Below are positions 46,248 through 58,308 of a stretch of 64,000 nt of DNA, piece after piece (within the stretch, counting starts at the first letter, position 1; each line of letters begins with the position of its first letter). The position numbers were made by a program, and so were the translations under genes. Below the pieces are notes generated by a model. The model saw nothing but the letters and a program-made list of their open reading frames with translations, made no database searches and was not told the DNA's origin. The DNA comes from Bisporella sp. PMI_857 (taxonomy: Eukaryota; Ascomycota; Leotiomycetes; Helotiales; Helotiaceae), in assembly GCA_021307315.1 (NCBI GenBank), contig JAJSPD010000021.1, forward strand, positions 434,001 through 498,000. The letters run 5' to 3'.

Positions 46248-46778
46248 TCAAGATGCTCCCATCCCAACATAGCCCTTCGCCCTCTCCCAGCCTCTTCTGA
46301 CCGCACCCCGCGTCTCGTCGCCCAATATCAGTATCACGAGCGTAACCTCAATCTGAAGGACGATTGTGATAATCACGAGACGGTGAAGCACGAACACGCC
46401 GAGCAGGACCTGTATGACTACCGACAGCACCGCGTAGATGAGCAGCAGGAGGTCCCGGATCACCGTCTCGTTGCGTGTGCGTGCTGGGATTTTGGCCCGG
46501 GTTTGGGTTTGGGCTTGGGCCTCGGGGTCTTCTGTTCGAGCGGGTGCACGACTTGGAGGCACGTCGTTGATCCCGCGTGGATTGTCGTCCATCCCCATTA
46601 TCGTGTCGTTGGAAGAGATAGAGTCGACACGAGCTATGGTAGTTAGGTCTGAGAAGGTGTTTGCGGCTTGTGCTGTGGGATTCTCTGGGGTAAATATTTG
46701 TGGTGGTGGGCGTGGTGTTGAAGGGATGGGTGTTGCCGTCATCTTGGGGCTGGGTTGAGGCGCTGACAGGTTCGTCAT
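46248..46778 (-). CDS. Small membrane protein of unknown function
   Basis: 176 residues, single exon, ATG at 46778. The first 100 residues are Pro/Thr/Ser-rich and polar (PIPSTPRPPPQIFTPENP); residues about 109-155 form two hydrophobic stretches (RDLLLLIYAVLSVVIQVLLG and VIITIVLQIEVTLVILILG); the end is basic (RRGWERAKGY). This fits a small tail-anchored or two-pass membrane protein. No family recognised. GC-richer third positions and the clean hydrophobic pattern argue for a real gene; the frame on the opposite strand looks incidental. Confidence 0.55.
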   Translation of the reverse strand: MTNLSAPQPSPKMTATPIPSTPRPPPQIFTPENPTAQAANTFSDLTTIARVDSISSNDTIMGMDDNPRGINDVPPSRAPARTEDPEAQAQTQTRAKIPARTRNETVIRDLLLLIYAVLSVVIQVLLGVFVLHRLVIITIVLQIEVTLVILILGDETRGAVRRGWERAKGYVGMGAS

Positions 46779-47929
46779 GTTAGCTATTTCGTAGGTTAGG
46801 TTTAGTGTTCCTTGACCCGTATCTGAGCTGGCGATGATGTCTAGGCGAGATGGTTGCGGAGTTGTGGTGAGCGTGGAGAGGATCTAGAAGAGGGATTGAT
46901 TTTATAGATCAGGTAGATATTGTTCTTGCAGTTGTTCATGTTATTGTCTGCATCTAAGATAAATGCATAAAATCTGTTCAGTAAGAAAGCGGGAAGTTTC
47001 TTGGTATGGTTGAAAGGGAAAAATCAAGTTCGGTTCTTCTGTGGCTCATTTCTTTGCCATGGAGCGTAGCGAAGATTGCACAAATGAACACCTTTGAAGA
47101 ATTGAAGATGTGGAGTTCCGCTTTTCATAAGCTCAACCTCAGCTAATACAAGACCGGCTATATGAAAAAAAAATCACTTTTAGCAAACATAAACTATATG
47201 TTATTCGTGTACATGCATATTTCATATATTCGAGCATGCTATTGTCACAACATTTTAAGCACGAAAATTCCGAAAAGAGGCTTTGATATTACATGTATCC
47301 AGGTATCTGGTATATTGAATGGCCATGTAACCCAAGAGCAACAACTAGTTATACATGTAAATGGCGATTATCCAATGACCGTCACCGATACATGATAAGA
47401 ATAAACACAGATTCGTCGGATATTTATCTCTTTCAGGAAAGGCAGGAAAGGGAAACACTGGGCTTTGTCCGTGTTGAAGTAAGTGGATACAAGATCTACC
47501 TTGGTAGGACCATACGCCGTATATGTATAGATCTTTCAGCACCCTCTAGATAGAATCAATCAAATAACCCATCTCTCACTTAGCCTTTTGTTTCTATAAG
47601 CAATATTAAATTACCGAGTCATTCGCAAATATATCGCAGCAGCCTGTGTAGTGAAAGAAAAGCAGAAGGACATCGCGGACCACAAAGAAACCTAAATGTA
47701 GATCAAAGAACTGAAGGATTTGTACAATTACCATTGGCCAAAAGCTATTCCTGAACAATGCTACAACGGTCTGAACAATGTCCTATTGGCCTATAAGTAG
47801 GCATGGTACCCTCCTAATGCGAGTTCTCCAACTTAGATCCCACGACCCAAGAGCCTGAATCACGACGGACCGTAAAAGATCCCCATCTGCTTAAGGCATC
47901 AATCCAATCTAAGCATTCGCTCAGTCAAA
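46779..47929. other. Intergenic between divergent genes
   Basis: Shared upstream region of the membrane-protein gene and the HMG-box gene; nothing recognised. Confidence 0.4.
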
Positions 47930-49087
47930 ATGGCGCCTGAGAACTTCTGTTCTTGCCCGATGCACATGAATCCAGATCCCGATTGTATAGATTGCGCATT
48001 CTTCCCGTCTGACCACTACCCACTAACTAGCAATGAGCAGAACTCGGAGATAACTGTCATAACTAGCGGTTTCACCAATCCGTTCGCATCAGCTCCGACC
48101 TTTCTCGATATATCTATGGCTGATGCACAGATGCGAGCCCCTACATCGGAGGTATCGCCCATGACACTCACACAAGCACCCATGCTTTTTGAGTCTGCCA
48201 ATCCTGCTAACACGCAACGACCACCAATATACCGCCAATTACCACCCCTATCCTATTCATCATACCACATCGCTCAAGATTGGTCCCCTTTCCCAGGTAT
48301 TAATAACGAAATACCAGAGAATGGTGATGACGACGGTGACTACCCTGAGCAACTGGCACTTTCGGACAACGAATCCTGTTCTCATAAGCTAAAGCGTAAG
48401 CTGGCGGCAGAATTTGAGGAGGACATCAAGCAGCCTTCACAGAAACAGAAGATTTCCCAATCCGAGGAGCCAATAGAGCTAGACAAATCACTAAGCAAGA
48501 TAGCAAAAAACCAGAGATATACTCCAGTGGTTGTTGATCTTGAGGCATTCGTCAACAGATCTTCCAAAGAGCGACAAGAGGAGGTTAAGCGGGGGAAAAC
48601 GCCTGGCAAAGTTGGCCGACCGATGAACTCATTCATGCTCTACCGCAAGCCCTACCGACATATAGCAGACACTATGAGTGAGCAAAGAAACAATCGGACA
48701 ATCTCACAAATCATTGGTCACAGCTGGCAAGTAGAATCCAAAGAAGTTAAAGACCGGTTTGCCGCATTGGCGAAGACCAATATGCAAAGCCACAAGAATG
48801 CTTTTCCAGGATACAAATTCCAATCCAGTTCAGACGAAAAGACCAAGCGTAAGTCTTCAAATCCATCATCCACAGACGAATCCTCTAATGATGAGCCCTC
48901 TCCCTCCAAAGGTAGACCATTGAAACTGAATAAGAACCCAGCTGCTCCAAAGGCTGCCGACATCATGGATGAGTCTTCTGAAAAAGATACTACTGAGGCC
49001 GAAGTTCCTACTTTACCCAGAAAGAAGGTGGGTGTGGTCCGAAAGGATGTTATCTATGAAGATGAGTCCTCTGAGGACGATTCCTAG
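47930..49087 (+). CDS. HMG-box protein (possible amber-interrupted C-terminus)
   Basis: 385-residue nuclear protein, single exon, ATG at 47930. The N-terminus has a short Cys-rich start (CSCPMHMNPDPDCIDC); an acidic and Pro-rich middle follows; the HMG box spans about residues 225-295 (GRPMNSFMLYRKPYRHIAD, then RTISQIIGHSWQVES and MQSHKNAFPGYKF), the sequence-specific (MATA_HMG) type. The C-terminus is Ser/Asp/Glu-rich. The frame ends TAG (49085-49087), but stays open for another 18 codons (DDEAYRRPAKATTPTQMR, TAA at 49142-49144) in the same acidic style, so the TAG may be a recent truncation or a readthrough site. The lost tail is short and outside the DNA-binding domain, so function is probably kept. 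Could regulate development or mating; targets unknown. Confidence 0.85.
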   Translation: MAPENFCSCPMHMNPDPDCIDCAFFPSDHYPLTSNEQNSEITVITSGFTNPFASAPTFLDISMADAQMRAPTSEVSPMTLTQAPMLFESANPANTQRPPIYRQLPPLSYSSYHIAQDWSPFPGINNEIPENGDDDGDYPEQLALSDNESCSHKLKRKLAAEFEEDIKQPSQKQKISQSEEPIELDKSLSKIAKNQRYTPVVVDLEAFVNRSSKERQEEVKRGKTPGKVGRPMNSFMLYRKPYRHIADTMSEQRNNRTISQIIGHSWQVESKEVKDRFAALAKTNMQSHKNAFPGYKFQSSSDEKTKRKSSNPSSTDESSNDEPSPSKGRPLKLNKNPAAPKAADIMDESSEKDTTEAEVPTLPRKKVGVVRKDVIYEDESSEDDS

Positions 49088-49526
49088 GATGACGAAGCCT
49101 ATCGGAGACCAGCCAAAGCAACAACGCCGACTCAAATGCGGTAAAGAGATTGCATGTAAGCACCGCAAGAGAACTCAAACACAGATCCGATCTCCAGTAG
49201 TTAGATCATTCCTGTATGAGGAGTATTGACTCGCCAACTAAACCCCAAAGGTAAGAGCCGAGCCTGTGCTACCCGAATCCTTCAAGGATTATATAGAGTA
49301 ATATTTCTATTGGCGTTGATCTTCTGTTGAGGAGCTGTCAATATCGCTAGTACCGTGTAGACTTAAATGATATTCCCAATACTTCATTCCACCTAAATGA
49401 GTTTCCCATATTCAGGTGACAAATTTTTTAGGCTCTCGAATCGTTGAAGTATCATGATAGCCTTCTTTGAAGCTACATTTTTCAGGATTTCTATATTTAT
49501 AATGACGCCACATTATATCATTAAGC
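49088..49526. other. Intergenic between convergent genes
   Basis: Holds the possible 18-codon extension of the HMG gene, then AT-rich spacer. Confidence 0.4.
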
Positions 49527-51325
49527 TTATCTTTTGCGTATATGTACTTCGCGATATATGCCTGCTCCTGTGCCTATGATAAGCAAGACCGCGTTGAACA
49601 ACGCCATCATGTAAAACGGCGCCCCAGTAGAAAGCCTATCGAATAGATAGCCGCCAAGCTTGGTGAGCAAAAGAATAGCAGCACCACCTGAAAGACTGTA
49701 TACACCTGCGATAGAGCCTTTGAGGTGATTTCTTGAAACCGGTCCTGTGGATGAACCAGTTATCAACGGTGCTGTCTCCGAGACTCCATCAGATTGTACC
49801 ACGTTCGCATTTCCGAGTTGGGAGGAGAGGTTATAACCACCGTCATCCCCCAACACACCTCGACCTAGGAGACCCAGACTGCATACAATGGCTCCAATCT
49901 GACTGATTCCAATCAGCGCTACAACAACAAGTACAGCGAGACCACCACCTCGCCCATCGATATCCTTCATCTCCGGGCTAACAAGCCTTGCAAAAGCTAT
50001 ATATCCAATTATGCCAAACAAGCTGGCTGCGAGAAGCGGCATATTGAATCTGCGATAACGGTCTGACAGATAGCCAAATATTGGTGCACAAAGAAGAGCG
50101 ATCAATTGTGAAACTCCTGTCAACTCAGCAGATAACACATATGCCGCTCTGCATTCCTTTTTAAGCTCAGGTGAAGGGTCGTTTGGAGAGCCCTGGCAAA
50201 ACCCATTACGAATGAAATAAGCGTTGACATAAAGAGGAATGAATAGGGAAATACCCACAGAAGAAGCACGAGCGACGAACCCTCCTAGATAACCGAGGCC
50301 AATTTGAGCATCCTTGACCCCCAAGATGGTTGAGTCAATCAAGAGTCTCCAGTATGGGAGGAATGGTGCTCTTGTTGCTTCTTGAGCCTCGTTTTGAGGA
50401 GCTGCCTCGTAGCCTTGGGATGACGATGTGCTTCTAAAGAGCAAGCGCCATCCCTTGCCTTCTTCACCTTGCAGACCTTGCAGGCCGAAAAAGCAGAGAC
50501 CGGCCACCACGAGGGCTACTCCTCCAACGATATAGAAACTGTCCGCTACTGCTTGTGCTTGGGTGATGCCCTCTATATGTGAAAATCGTGCAGGCAGAGG
50601 AAGAAATATCGTCAAAGCAACCAGTGCTCCACAGCCAGTAAAGACGCCTACAAGACCAGCTAGTTTGGGGGGGCTGGAAGAGGATTTCTTGCTGTTCGTG
50701 TTGCTCTGCCGAGGTTTCGCGTATGTCGATGGTGTGATGGTAGCCTCAGAGTCAAGTGAAGCCGCAATACTAGTCCGGACACCTTGTAGCGCATCAATAT
50801 CCTCTTCTATAGCCCTACTCGTATTATCCTCGTTCCTGCTCTTCCCAGTCATAGAAGGTAGAATGGCTGTCACCATGGTAGCTCTGCGAAAAATTAAGCA
50901 ATTAGCAAGCTGCTCACAATTCCAGAAACTGGCGTAGCTCACGTAGCAGCGCCACCAACGCTAAATAGCATTCGTGCCAACAGTAATTGAGGGTACACAT
51001 TTCGGGCCTGCACGAAGAGCAGAAGTGACAATCCTACAATTGTGTACCCTAGTACGCAGACGATGCGAACGCCCAACCTGTCGGAAAGAATACCCCATAA
51101 TGGACACGCAAAGAGTGCAACTAGTTCGTCCACAAATCCCAATGTGCCAACAAGATCTCCAACTCCATCTTTCACACCGATCAAATCGGTGATCACGAAC
51201 GATACACCGCTGTTGAGGAAGACGAGGAAGGATATCGAAAACAAGCAGACAGCAAAGAGATATGCACACGCCTGCGTCGTAGTTGTGGCTGAAGCAAACG
51301 GAAGGTATCTAGTTATGGCACCCAT
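49527..51325 (-). CDS. MFS transporter, vacuolar-type (Ycr023c-like)
   Basis: 579-residue 12-TM major-facilitator transporter. Exon 1 50943-51325, intron 50884-50942 (GTGAGC..CGCAG, 59 nt), exon 2 49527-50883. ATG at 51325 (MGAITRYLPF) has a good context (caccATGG); a longer reading would start at TTG. MFS signature between TM2 and TM3: PLWGILSDRLGVRIV; second copy in the C-half: APIFGYLSDRYRRFN. Long polar loops at residues about 145-190 and 490-520. The arrangement resembles the yeast Ycr023c group of putative vacuolar transporters. Substrate unknown. No lesions, so probably a core gene outside the decayed block. Confidence 0.88.
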
Positions 51326-52772
51326 GGTGTGTCTTCGAAGGCCAATGTGCTTGCTGGAGAGCGCAATTGTCAGACTCAATTGACAGCAAAAGTCGTGGTT
51401 TATTGATTTAAGCTTTGAGGCTTTTCGCTATTATTCCGGGGCCCCATAACTATCACTTTGCCACATTATTTCGGCAAGTGATAGACGACCTGACCCTTCC
51501 CCATATTAATGATTTTCTGTCACCAATCGTCGAATGTTTATGGAGCGTGCACGTAAAACAAATAACACCTAAAGAAAACAATTACATTAAAAAAAGATAT
51601 CGCCAATCATATAAAACAAAAACGTGCCATTTTGACTTTGAAATTCGATCGAATATTACGACGCCGAAGATTTTATTTTGCTGGCCTGTGATAACTTACC
51701 TTCGAGTAGGGTTTAGTGCGAGGGAATGGTTCTAAGTATGGCTTGCCTTATTATCGGGGCCATAGAATATTGCGTTGGCGATAATTACTAGCTGAAATTG
51801 CTCTTCAGTTAAGCCTTTTTATCCAGCTCTTTGAACTTGGTTTCCCACCTCGTTTCGTTACTCGTTCTATCGAAAATGGCAACAGCAACGATTGCAAACT
51901 AAGAAGGTAATGTTGTTAAAGACCAAAACGCAACTGCTTCTGGTCAAAGTGCTAATTTACCTTATATTCTCGCTTCAGCAAGTTCCAAAATAAAGCGAAG
52001 CTATGCAAAAATTGGCTACCCACAATACCTTAAACATCGTTCCTAGTAGATAGCTTAAGAGCTTCAATATATGATGGAGAAAGGTAATTAGTCTATCTCT
52101 ACCTTGGTGCGATGGGGAAATCCTACCTTTCCATCCAGTCGAAACAGAGAATTTCGGTAATTCAGCAACTTCTAACTATCTTAAAAACACTAACACATCA
52201 GAAGAATTTAATAACATAGGCTACTCCTAATTCCCAGAATACTTTCCAATCTTCATGCAGCAGGTTAGTTATTATTAGGAGATTAGACTTCAATGTTAAT
52301 CATAGTATTAGAATTTGATAGTTTCATCTCCACCGGGGTGCTTCCGTTTGAGTTGCATATCAAGGGTCCGAAGATCGTCCACAAGGTAACCCCGCCGGTA
52401 AGAGGCAATGGGATTACAGAATGAATGAAGCGATTAATTGATGAGAAATAGTTTCTTTGTCAACAATCCGGCGGCATTGGATTTTGCTCTTCAGGACTTT
52501 GCCTGTAGCAAAGACAACCGGAGTTCGGGAGAATGGCGTAAACGAAGTCCCCTCCTCACTAATCGTTACCCAGGAGTTCGAAAGAGGGTTACAAAGTCCG
52601 CCATAAGCAGCTTTACTTTTAGAACTTCCCTTACTTGTACCGGTTTTTGGAATGAGCCAAACTAAATTTCCCCGGCAAGATATTTCATTGCCAAACCGCG
52701 ACAAATTTCTAAACCTCTTAACACAAGATTTAATCCCTCTCCAAGTTCCTTTAAAAATCCAAAGTAATAAAA
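51326..52772. other. Gene-free, AT-rich
   Basis: Promoter of the MFS gene and spacer before the MFS relic. No gene recognised. Confidence 0.4.
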
Positions 52773-54480
52773 ATGGAATTGCAAACTGCAACAACGCAAG
52801 CTACTGAGTCTCAAACCATCAAACCAGCTGGTGAAAGTACACCTGAAGGCACCGCGGTCGAACAGTCCTTCGAGAACGAAAGGGGATTCGAGAAAGAACT
52901 TAACATTGTTTCCGAGAAAAGTCTCAATGATGAAAAAAGTGAACCAGCTGGTGCTGCTGAGTTAGCGGAAGAATGGCTTCAAGGCACAAAACTGGTTATG
53001 GTTATGATTAGTTTGATTTTTGGCTCGTTTCTCATGTTGCTTGATACTTCGATAATTTCTACGGTCAGTCTTGTTGAGATATCCCCAAAGAAACCTATGA
53101 GAACTTGGAGTTTGCTTTTAGGGTTGATTTCGGTATCGATTTCTAATAAAAGTTTCTCGAGTATAGGCTATCCCGCGTATCACGACTCAGTTCCATTCTT
53201 TGGACGATGTTGGTTGGTATGGTGCTTCGTATCAACTTTCCAGGTATGTATTTTCTCCTGATAATGGATATTTAACTCTTGATGCTTTGCTAATTTGCGT
53301 CAGTGCCGCTCTTCAACCGCTGACTGGAAAATTGTATACGCATTTCGGAGGAAAGGTATGTTCAAATATCCGTACTAAATTCGCATAAGGATTGCCCTAA
53401 CGATGTTTTCCACAGTGGACATTTCTTACATTCTTCGCTCTCTTTGAGATGGGTTCTTTGCTTTGCGGATTAGCTAGCTCTTCAATCATGTTGATCATTG
53501 GGCGAGCGGTTGCCGGAATAGGCGCTTCAAGTGTCCAAAACGGTGCTTTCACAATTGTTGCTCAGAGTGTTCCCATGCAGAAACGACCACCATTGGCGGG
53601 GCTAGTAATAGGTCTTTCACAGCTTGGCCTCGTAATGGGTCCTTTGACTGGAGGAGCACTCACAGAATTCACTACATGGTGATGGTGTGAGTAAACGACT
53701 CTGCCTACTTGGCTTTGTCAAATACTGACTTCAACAGGCTTTTACATCAATTTGCCGGTCGGTGCTCTTATTACTGTTTTGCTCATATTCATCCGCATCC
53801 CAGGAACTTCGAGCATTCCAACCTGGTGTACCGTCGTCAGCGATCTCGACCTTATTGGCTTCACACTTTTCGCACCAGCCATGATCCAGTTGCTTCTCGC
53901 ACTGCAATATGGAGGGAGCCAGTTTGCCTGGAGTAGCGCTACTGTCGTCGGGCTGTTCTGCAGTGCAATCTGCACATTCGTCGTCTTCCTGTCATGGGAA
54001 TCTCACAAAGGAGATGGAGCCATGATCCCTTTCTCTATCATAGGCAAACGGATGGTCTATTCCGCTTGTATCGTCTTCGGCCTTCTACTTAGTGCCGCTT
54101 ACATTGTCTTATACTACATTCCGATTTTCTTCCAGGCTGTAGGCGGCGCTATGAATCAGGTGGTTTAGGGCTAGTGGAGCGGAAACTCGGGCTCCTGAGT
54201 GGTGTTTATCTCTTGCCAAGTATTCTATTACAACTATCTGGTGCAATTGTTGCTGGAGGGGTTAGCATGTAACAAAAGCTTCCATCATCCATAGACCGAG
54301 CATACTAGGCAATTTTTTAACCCAGAAAAAAAACTAATGCCCCACCAGTTCCCAAAATCGGCTATTTCACCCCCTTCGCCATAGCCGGCGGTGCCCTCTG
54401 CGCCATCGCCAGCGGCCTCTTCTCGACCTTTGACGTATCAATCTAAACGGGCAAATGGATGGGATATCAAATTCTCTTTG
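52773..54480 (+). pseudogene. Broken 14-TM MFS exporter (DHA2 type), second copy
   Basis: ATG at 52773; acidic N-terminus, then MISLIFGSFLMLLDTSIIST (motif-C region). Introns after IIST, after YQLS and after HFGGK splice cleanly, giving [43 protein letters not shown] and QLGLVMGPLTGGALTEFTTW. Here a TGA (53680-53682) replaces the Arg codon of the conserved TWRWCFYINLP; CGA to TGA is a single C-to-T change. The C-half continues (FYINLPVGALITVLL.., VYSACIVFGLLL) until stops near 54166, then fragments SGVYLLPSILLQLSGAIVAGG and GYFTPFAIAGGALCAIASGL, with a stop in DVSI*TGKWMGYQ. The last TM helices are missing. Likely an old cluster exporter paired with the regulator fragment downstream. Confidence 0.85.
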
Positions 54481-54539
54481 TATATCTTCTTTTGTTTCAC
54501 CTTCTACTCTTTAAATCCAATACTAGCTAATTATTCAGT

Positions 54540-55451
54540 ATTTCGTCCTTCGTACAAAAAATCGTTTCTCTCCGCTGGACTCCGCATATGGATGAATGCC
54601 TTCAATCCCTGAGTGCTAATCCAGAAAGTCCAAATGATAAAACGTTGGTTCAACAAGTTAGATTACAATTAATAGTCGAGAAAGTGAGCCATTGGCAGGA
54701 AGAGATAACAGAAAATACTGAGCATACAAGAGCTCCTCCGTCTTTCTACATCCAAGCACTCAAATCGCAGGTTCAAGAAATCAGAACGCAAAATTCTTTT
54801 TAATTTCAATCAAGTCGTATGTTTTCTCAAAAGACCTTATTGTTGTCTCAAATTGACACTACGGCAGAGGTACTACTTGCCCATCTCTACAGCACAAATC
54901 TAGCCATCAACAAGACCGCACTTTCCACGCTACCAATCATTACAAAAAATTCCAGCTTTCAGCAACTGGAATGCCTTTACTCATGCCTCGATTCGATCAA
55001 ATCTTGGTTCGATGTCTTCTTTAGAATTCCACCCGGCGACTATATAGGATTTCCATTTTCCATCTTCTCTCAACTGTCTCACTGTCTGATCACACTCTAC
55101 AAACTTTCATCGCTAGATGATCCTTCCTGGCCAAAGGCGGAAGTCCGAAAGACGGCCGACATCCTCTCGATTCTAGATATGGCAATTAATAATTTGGCTC
55201 AAGTTTCTTCGCTTGCAGGATTGGATAGAAGTAATTTTGGTGAAGACATATTCACGAGAACTGCTATGAGGTTCAGGTCTATAAGAGTTGGATGGGAGGC
55301 AACGCTAGATGCTGATGTTGTGGCGGCTACTGGTGCGGCAAGGTCAACTGTTGATGCGAATCCCCCCTATGACTTTTCAGTGGAGTTTCCCGAAAGTGAA
55401 TGGCCGGCGGATGACTGGCTCACGGACATACTTATGTCTATGAGGACCTAA
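54540..55451 (+). pseudogene. C-terminal fragment of a Zn2Cys6 transcription factor
   Basis: Coding material starts abruptly (VQKIVSLRWTPHMDECLQSL near 54556, then NPESPNDKTLVQQVRLQL and FYIQALKSQVQEIR) and continues from 54880 (LLAHLYSTNLAINK, ECLYSCLDSIKSWFDVFFRI, ADILSILDMAINNLAQVSSL) to TAA at 55451. This is the end of the regulatory region of fungal zinc-cluster factors, including the acidic last residues (EWPADDWLTDILMSMRT). The N-terminal zinc cluster is absent: upstream sequence is the MFS relic. The part between 54795 and 54880 contains a stop or a missed intron. Truncated regulator fused by deletion to the exporter relic is the simplest reading. Confidence 0.78.
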
Positions 55452-56544
55452 TAGGTTACTTCCCTCCCCATGGTCAGTAGCTAGTCAAATGGAAAATTGC
55501 CTAATTTTCCGCTGCTCAACCGGCTTCATTCTTGTTGTATTAGATGAGTACAGGGTTGGAGGAAGCTTTTTTTTTTCCAGCACCAAGTGTAAAGAACATT
55601 GTTAAATAAGGATCCCCCTCCATGCTATTCCTTTTCACAACAATAGGTAGCTTAAAATCTCCCTGTTGCCTTATAAAGCTCTCCCTTGTGGCGATCTAAG
55701 CCTGATTATGTGCCATAATTCCATCACATCATGAGGCGCACTTGTCTGTTTCAGGCTCAAGTTCCTTTTGATCGGTTCGGATTCTTCCACATAATGATAA
55801 AGGAGCATGCATCCTGACCATTCCTTGTCGCATTACCTCTTCAACTCACCTAATCCAATCACAAATTTCGGACTTTTCCGTGGTCAATCAGCTCAGCAAT
55901 AAGAAACTGCAGGCCCTTGCTTGGAGCTCTTTGCTTTGTTGCTTCTCGTTGATAAATCAATGCTCCTCGGATCTCAATTGAAGATCATGTAGTCATCAAA
56001 CAATATCCTCAAACATGGATTTCAATTCCTTGCGCTGATTAAAGTATCCCTGATTAAAGTACGACTACATCTAATATCGAGGAACTTTTCGGCTTAAGCC
56101 TCTTATTTGATGCTAAGGGTATCCTACGTTTTAATACCAATTGAATATAAAAGGTATGACAGCGATGGTCGGCATATTTAGCGCTAGATTATATAAGAGC
56201 CGTGAAGGTTGCAATGGTAAACAACGGGCACCTATTTTAAGAACGAAACATCAGTGCGCCATCATCTAAACATCTCTACTGTTATCAATGACTGGACTAA
56301 GGAGGATGAGGCTATGAATTGGATGTGATGGCGGGGAGTAAAGTCCTGGATTTAAGTCCTGGACTTAAGTCCTACATATGCTCCCACGGCTCCGGTGCAT
56401 TTGGGTGACTGATTCAGATCAGACGGACGGAAGAATTGCACCGAGCCCGAATCAAGCATTTTACAAATGGGAACCTTTCCATCTACAAATATATATACAT
56501 CTAATTTATCAATATCCCATAACGAAGCCTTCAAAGTCACGAAA
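55452..56544. other. Intergenic with a short tandem repeat
   Basis: No gene. 56341-56375 holds three near-identical copies of a 13-nt unit (aagtcctgg[a/c]ttt type). A TATA-like tatatatac lies at 56490-56500, before the phosphatase start. Confidence 0.45.
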
Positions 56545-57513
56545 ATGCATACTAACAGCCTCTCCTCGGATCTGTCAGCTCTCATCCAGTCTCCTATTCG
56601 TGAGCAACTACCTGATGATGTAGTGAAAGAAGTCCTGTCATCTTTTCCATTCGTGCCTATCCCGATGGCTCTCAACCTTCGCACCATGTCATCTCCAAAT
56701 CTGGCTGCCAATATATTGTTTCGCTCCGGATGCTTATCGCACCTGTCCCCTGAATCCCTCTCCCTTCTGAAGTCGGATCTGAAAATCACGACCATATTTG
56801 ACCTCCGCTCTCGAAAGGAACGCAAGAAAGCGCCATCACCAGACATCGAAGGCATCGAGACAGTTTGGGTGCCTAGCACAACTGATATCGATGCTGGTCC
56901 CATTTGCGTGGGATCCACAGAAGTTACAGTCAAGGGCATCTTACAAGATGTCAAACCTGGCGATTTTGTAGCCAATAATGGAGACAATGGATATATCACT
57001 GCGTATAACAATCTCCTTCAAACTCATAGGCAGGCTTATAGAGGTGTATTCAACCGATTACGAGATGGAGAAGGGGGCGTGCTCTTCCACTGCACTGCAG
57101 GCAAAGATCGAACTGGCGTACTGGCTGCGCTCATTCATGCGCTTGTTGAGACTCCCAGAGAAGCAATTGCAAATGACTATGGTCTGACCAGAATCGGTAT
57201 CGAACCGTTCCGTGAGAGACTTTTAAGGTCGCTCTTAGAGCAGATGGGGAGAGGAGGTGAGCCAGTAGACATAGATCAACTCATCGAAGAGCCTGGGATG
57301 GAGACAATGTGTGGGGTCCGGGCACCATCCATTCTGGCCTTCTTAGATTCTTTGAATAGTAGGTATGGAAATTCTGGACAGATTATCGGGAGCGGGAAGT
57401 ATGTTGGCGTGAAAGGATATTTGATTACGGAGCTAGACTTAAGCGTGGATGATTTGGAACAAATCAAGAAAAAGCTTGCTGGGAGCAAGGAAATCCCTGT
57501 AACCTACTCTTAG
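56545..57513 (+). CDS. Tyrosine/serine protein phosphatase-like protein
   Basis: Single-exon phosphatase of the Y_phosphatase3 (IphP-like) type. The C-x5-R active site is HCTAGKDRTG (about residue 187 from the chosen start), preceded by the family blocks NILFRSG, IFDLRSRKERKK and FNRLRDGEGGVLF. I chose the ATG at 56545 (MHTNSLSSDLSALIQ), giving 322 residues; an in-frame ATG at 56467 would add 26 residues but covers the TATA-like tract. TAG at 57511-57513. Such proteins dephosphorylate proteins or phosphoinositides; the substrate is unknown here. No lesions. Confidence 0.88.
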   Translation: MHTNSLSSDLSALIQSPIREQLPDDVVKEVLSSFPFVPIPMALNLRTMSSPNLAANILFRSGCLSHLSPESLSLLKSDLKITTIFDLRSRKERKKAPSPDIEGIETVWVPSTTDIDAGPICVGSTEVTVKGILQDVKPGDFVANNGDNGYITAYNNLLQTHRQAYRGVFNRLRDGEGGVLFHCTAGKDRTGVLAALIHALVETPREAIANDYGLTRIGIEPFRERLLRSLLEQMGRGGEPVDIDQLIEEPGMETMCGVRAPSILAFLDSLNSRYGNSGQIIGSGKYVGVKGYLITELDLSVDDLEQIKKKLAGSKEIPVTYS

Positions 57514-58308
57514 AATACCTAGAGTTTAGGACTTGCCCGTTAATGCGAAAATACCCACTTAGTACAATTCAAAAGAGATGCGAGTTTTAATTGAAGATGT
57601 AAAGGCTAATTGCAAGAAAAGTCGCTTTCTATTCCTCATATTGAACTTCAAGTGCTGTATTTTCCGTGAGGAGCGTTAAATTAACCTCGGATAAATCTGG
57701 GAATGGTTGTTATTAAATATCTCCAAGGGTATGATTCTATTCTTGTTTGCTTAAATCTTTCTGATACAAATTTCCTTGATAGATCGAATTCTTGATGTGC
57801 TTACAATGAAGCGCAAAATGTGCCAAGTTATTTATACTGAGCAGCTTGAGCACGCACGGAGAACAATTGCCCTAGGTAATTTACCCAAAAGCTGGGTCGT
57901 CAAAGCCAAACGCAAGAATCGCAGGAGGTGAGGCGCGTGACCCACATCTTTCTCCGCCATCTGAGGACAAGGGCTAGAATAGCAACTCCGCCAGGTTTAT
58001 GGAGTGCAGAATGATGAACTGTATACTTCAGACGTGAGCTCATTCATTTCGTTGCACTAAATCGAACTACCATTTCCTGGTATGTCCAATGGGATAGGTA
58101 ATGGCGCACCCCACGCCATAATCCTTGTATACAGATGAAGATCACCCTTATGACATGCGTCTAAGAGAGGGCGTGCAGGGAAACCACGCAATTATTTAAG
58201 CAGTGGATATTTCTTTGAAGCATGAAATAGTCATAATGATTCATGTATAAATGCGCCAATATAGCGAGATATTAAATCAAGCGTATCGGTCTGTACTAAG
58301 CAAGTCAC
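57514..58308. other. Intergenic, promoter of sugar transporter
   Basis: No gene recognised. Confidence 0.4.

Noticed and set aside
56352..57011. 219-codon frame opposite the phosphatase gene
   Set aside because: Antisense shadow of the conserved coding strand.
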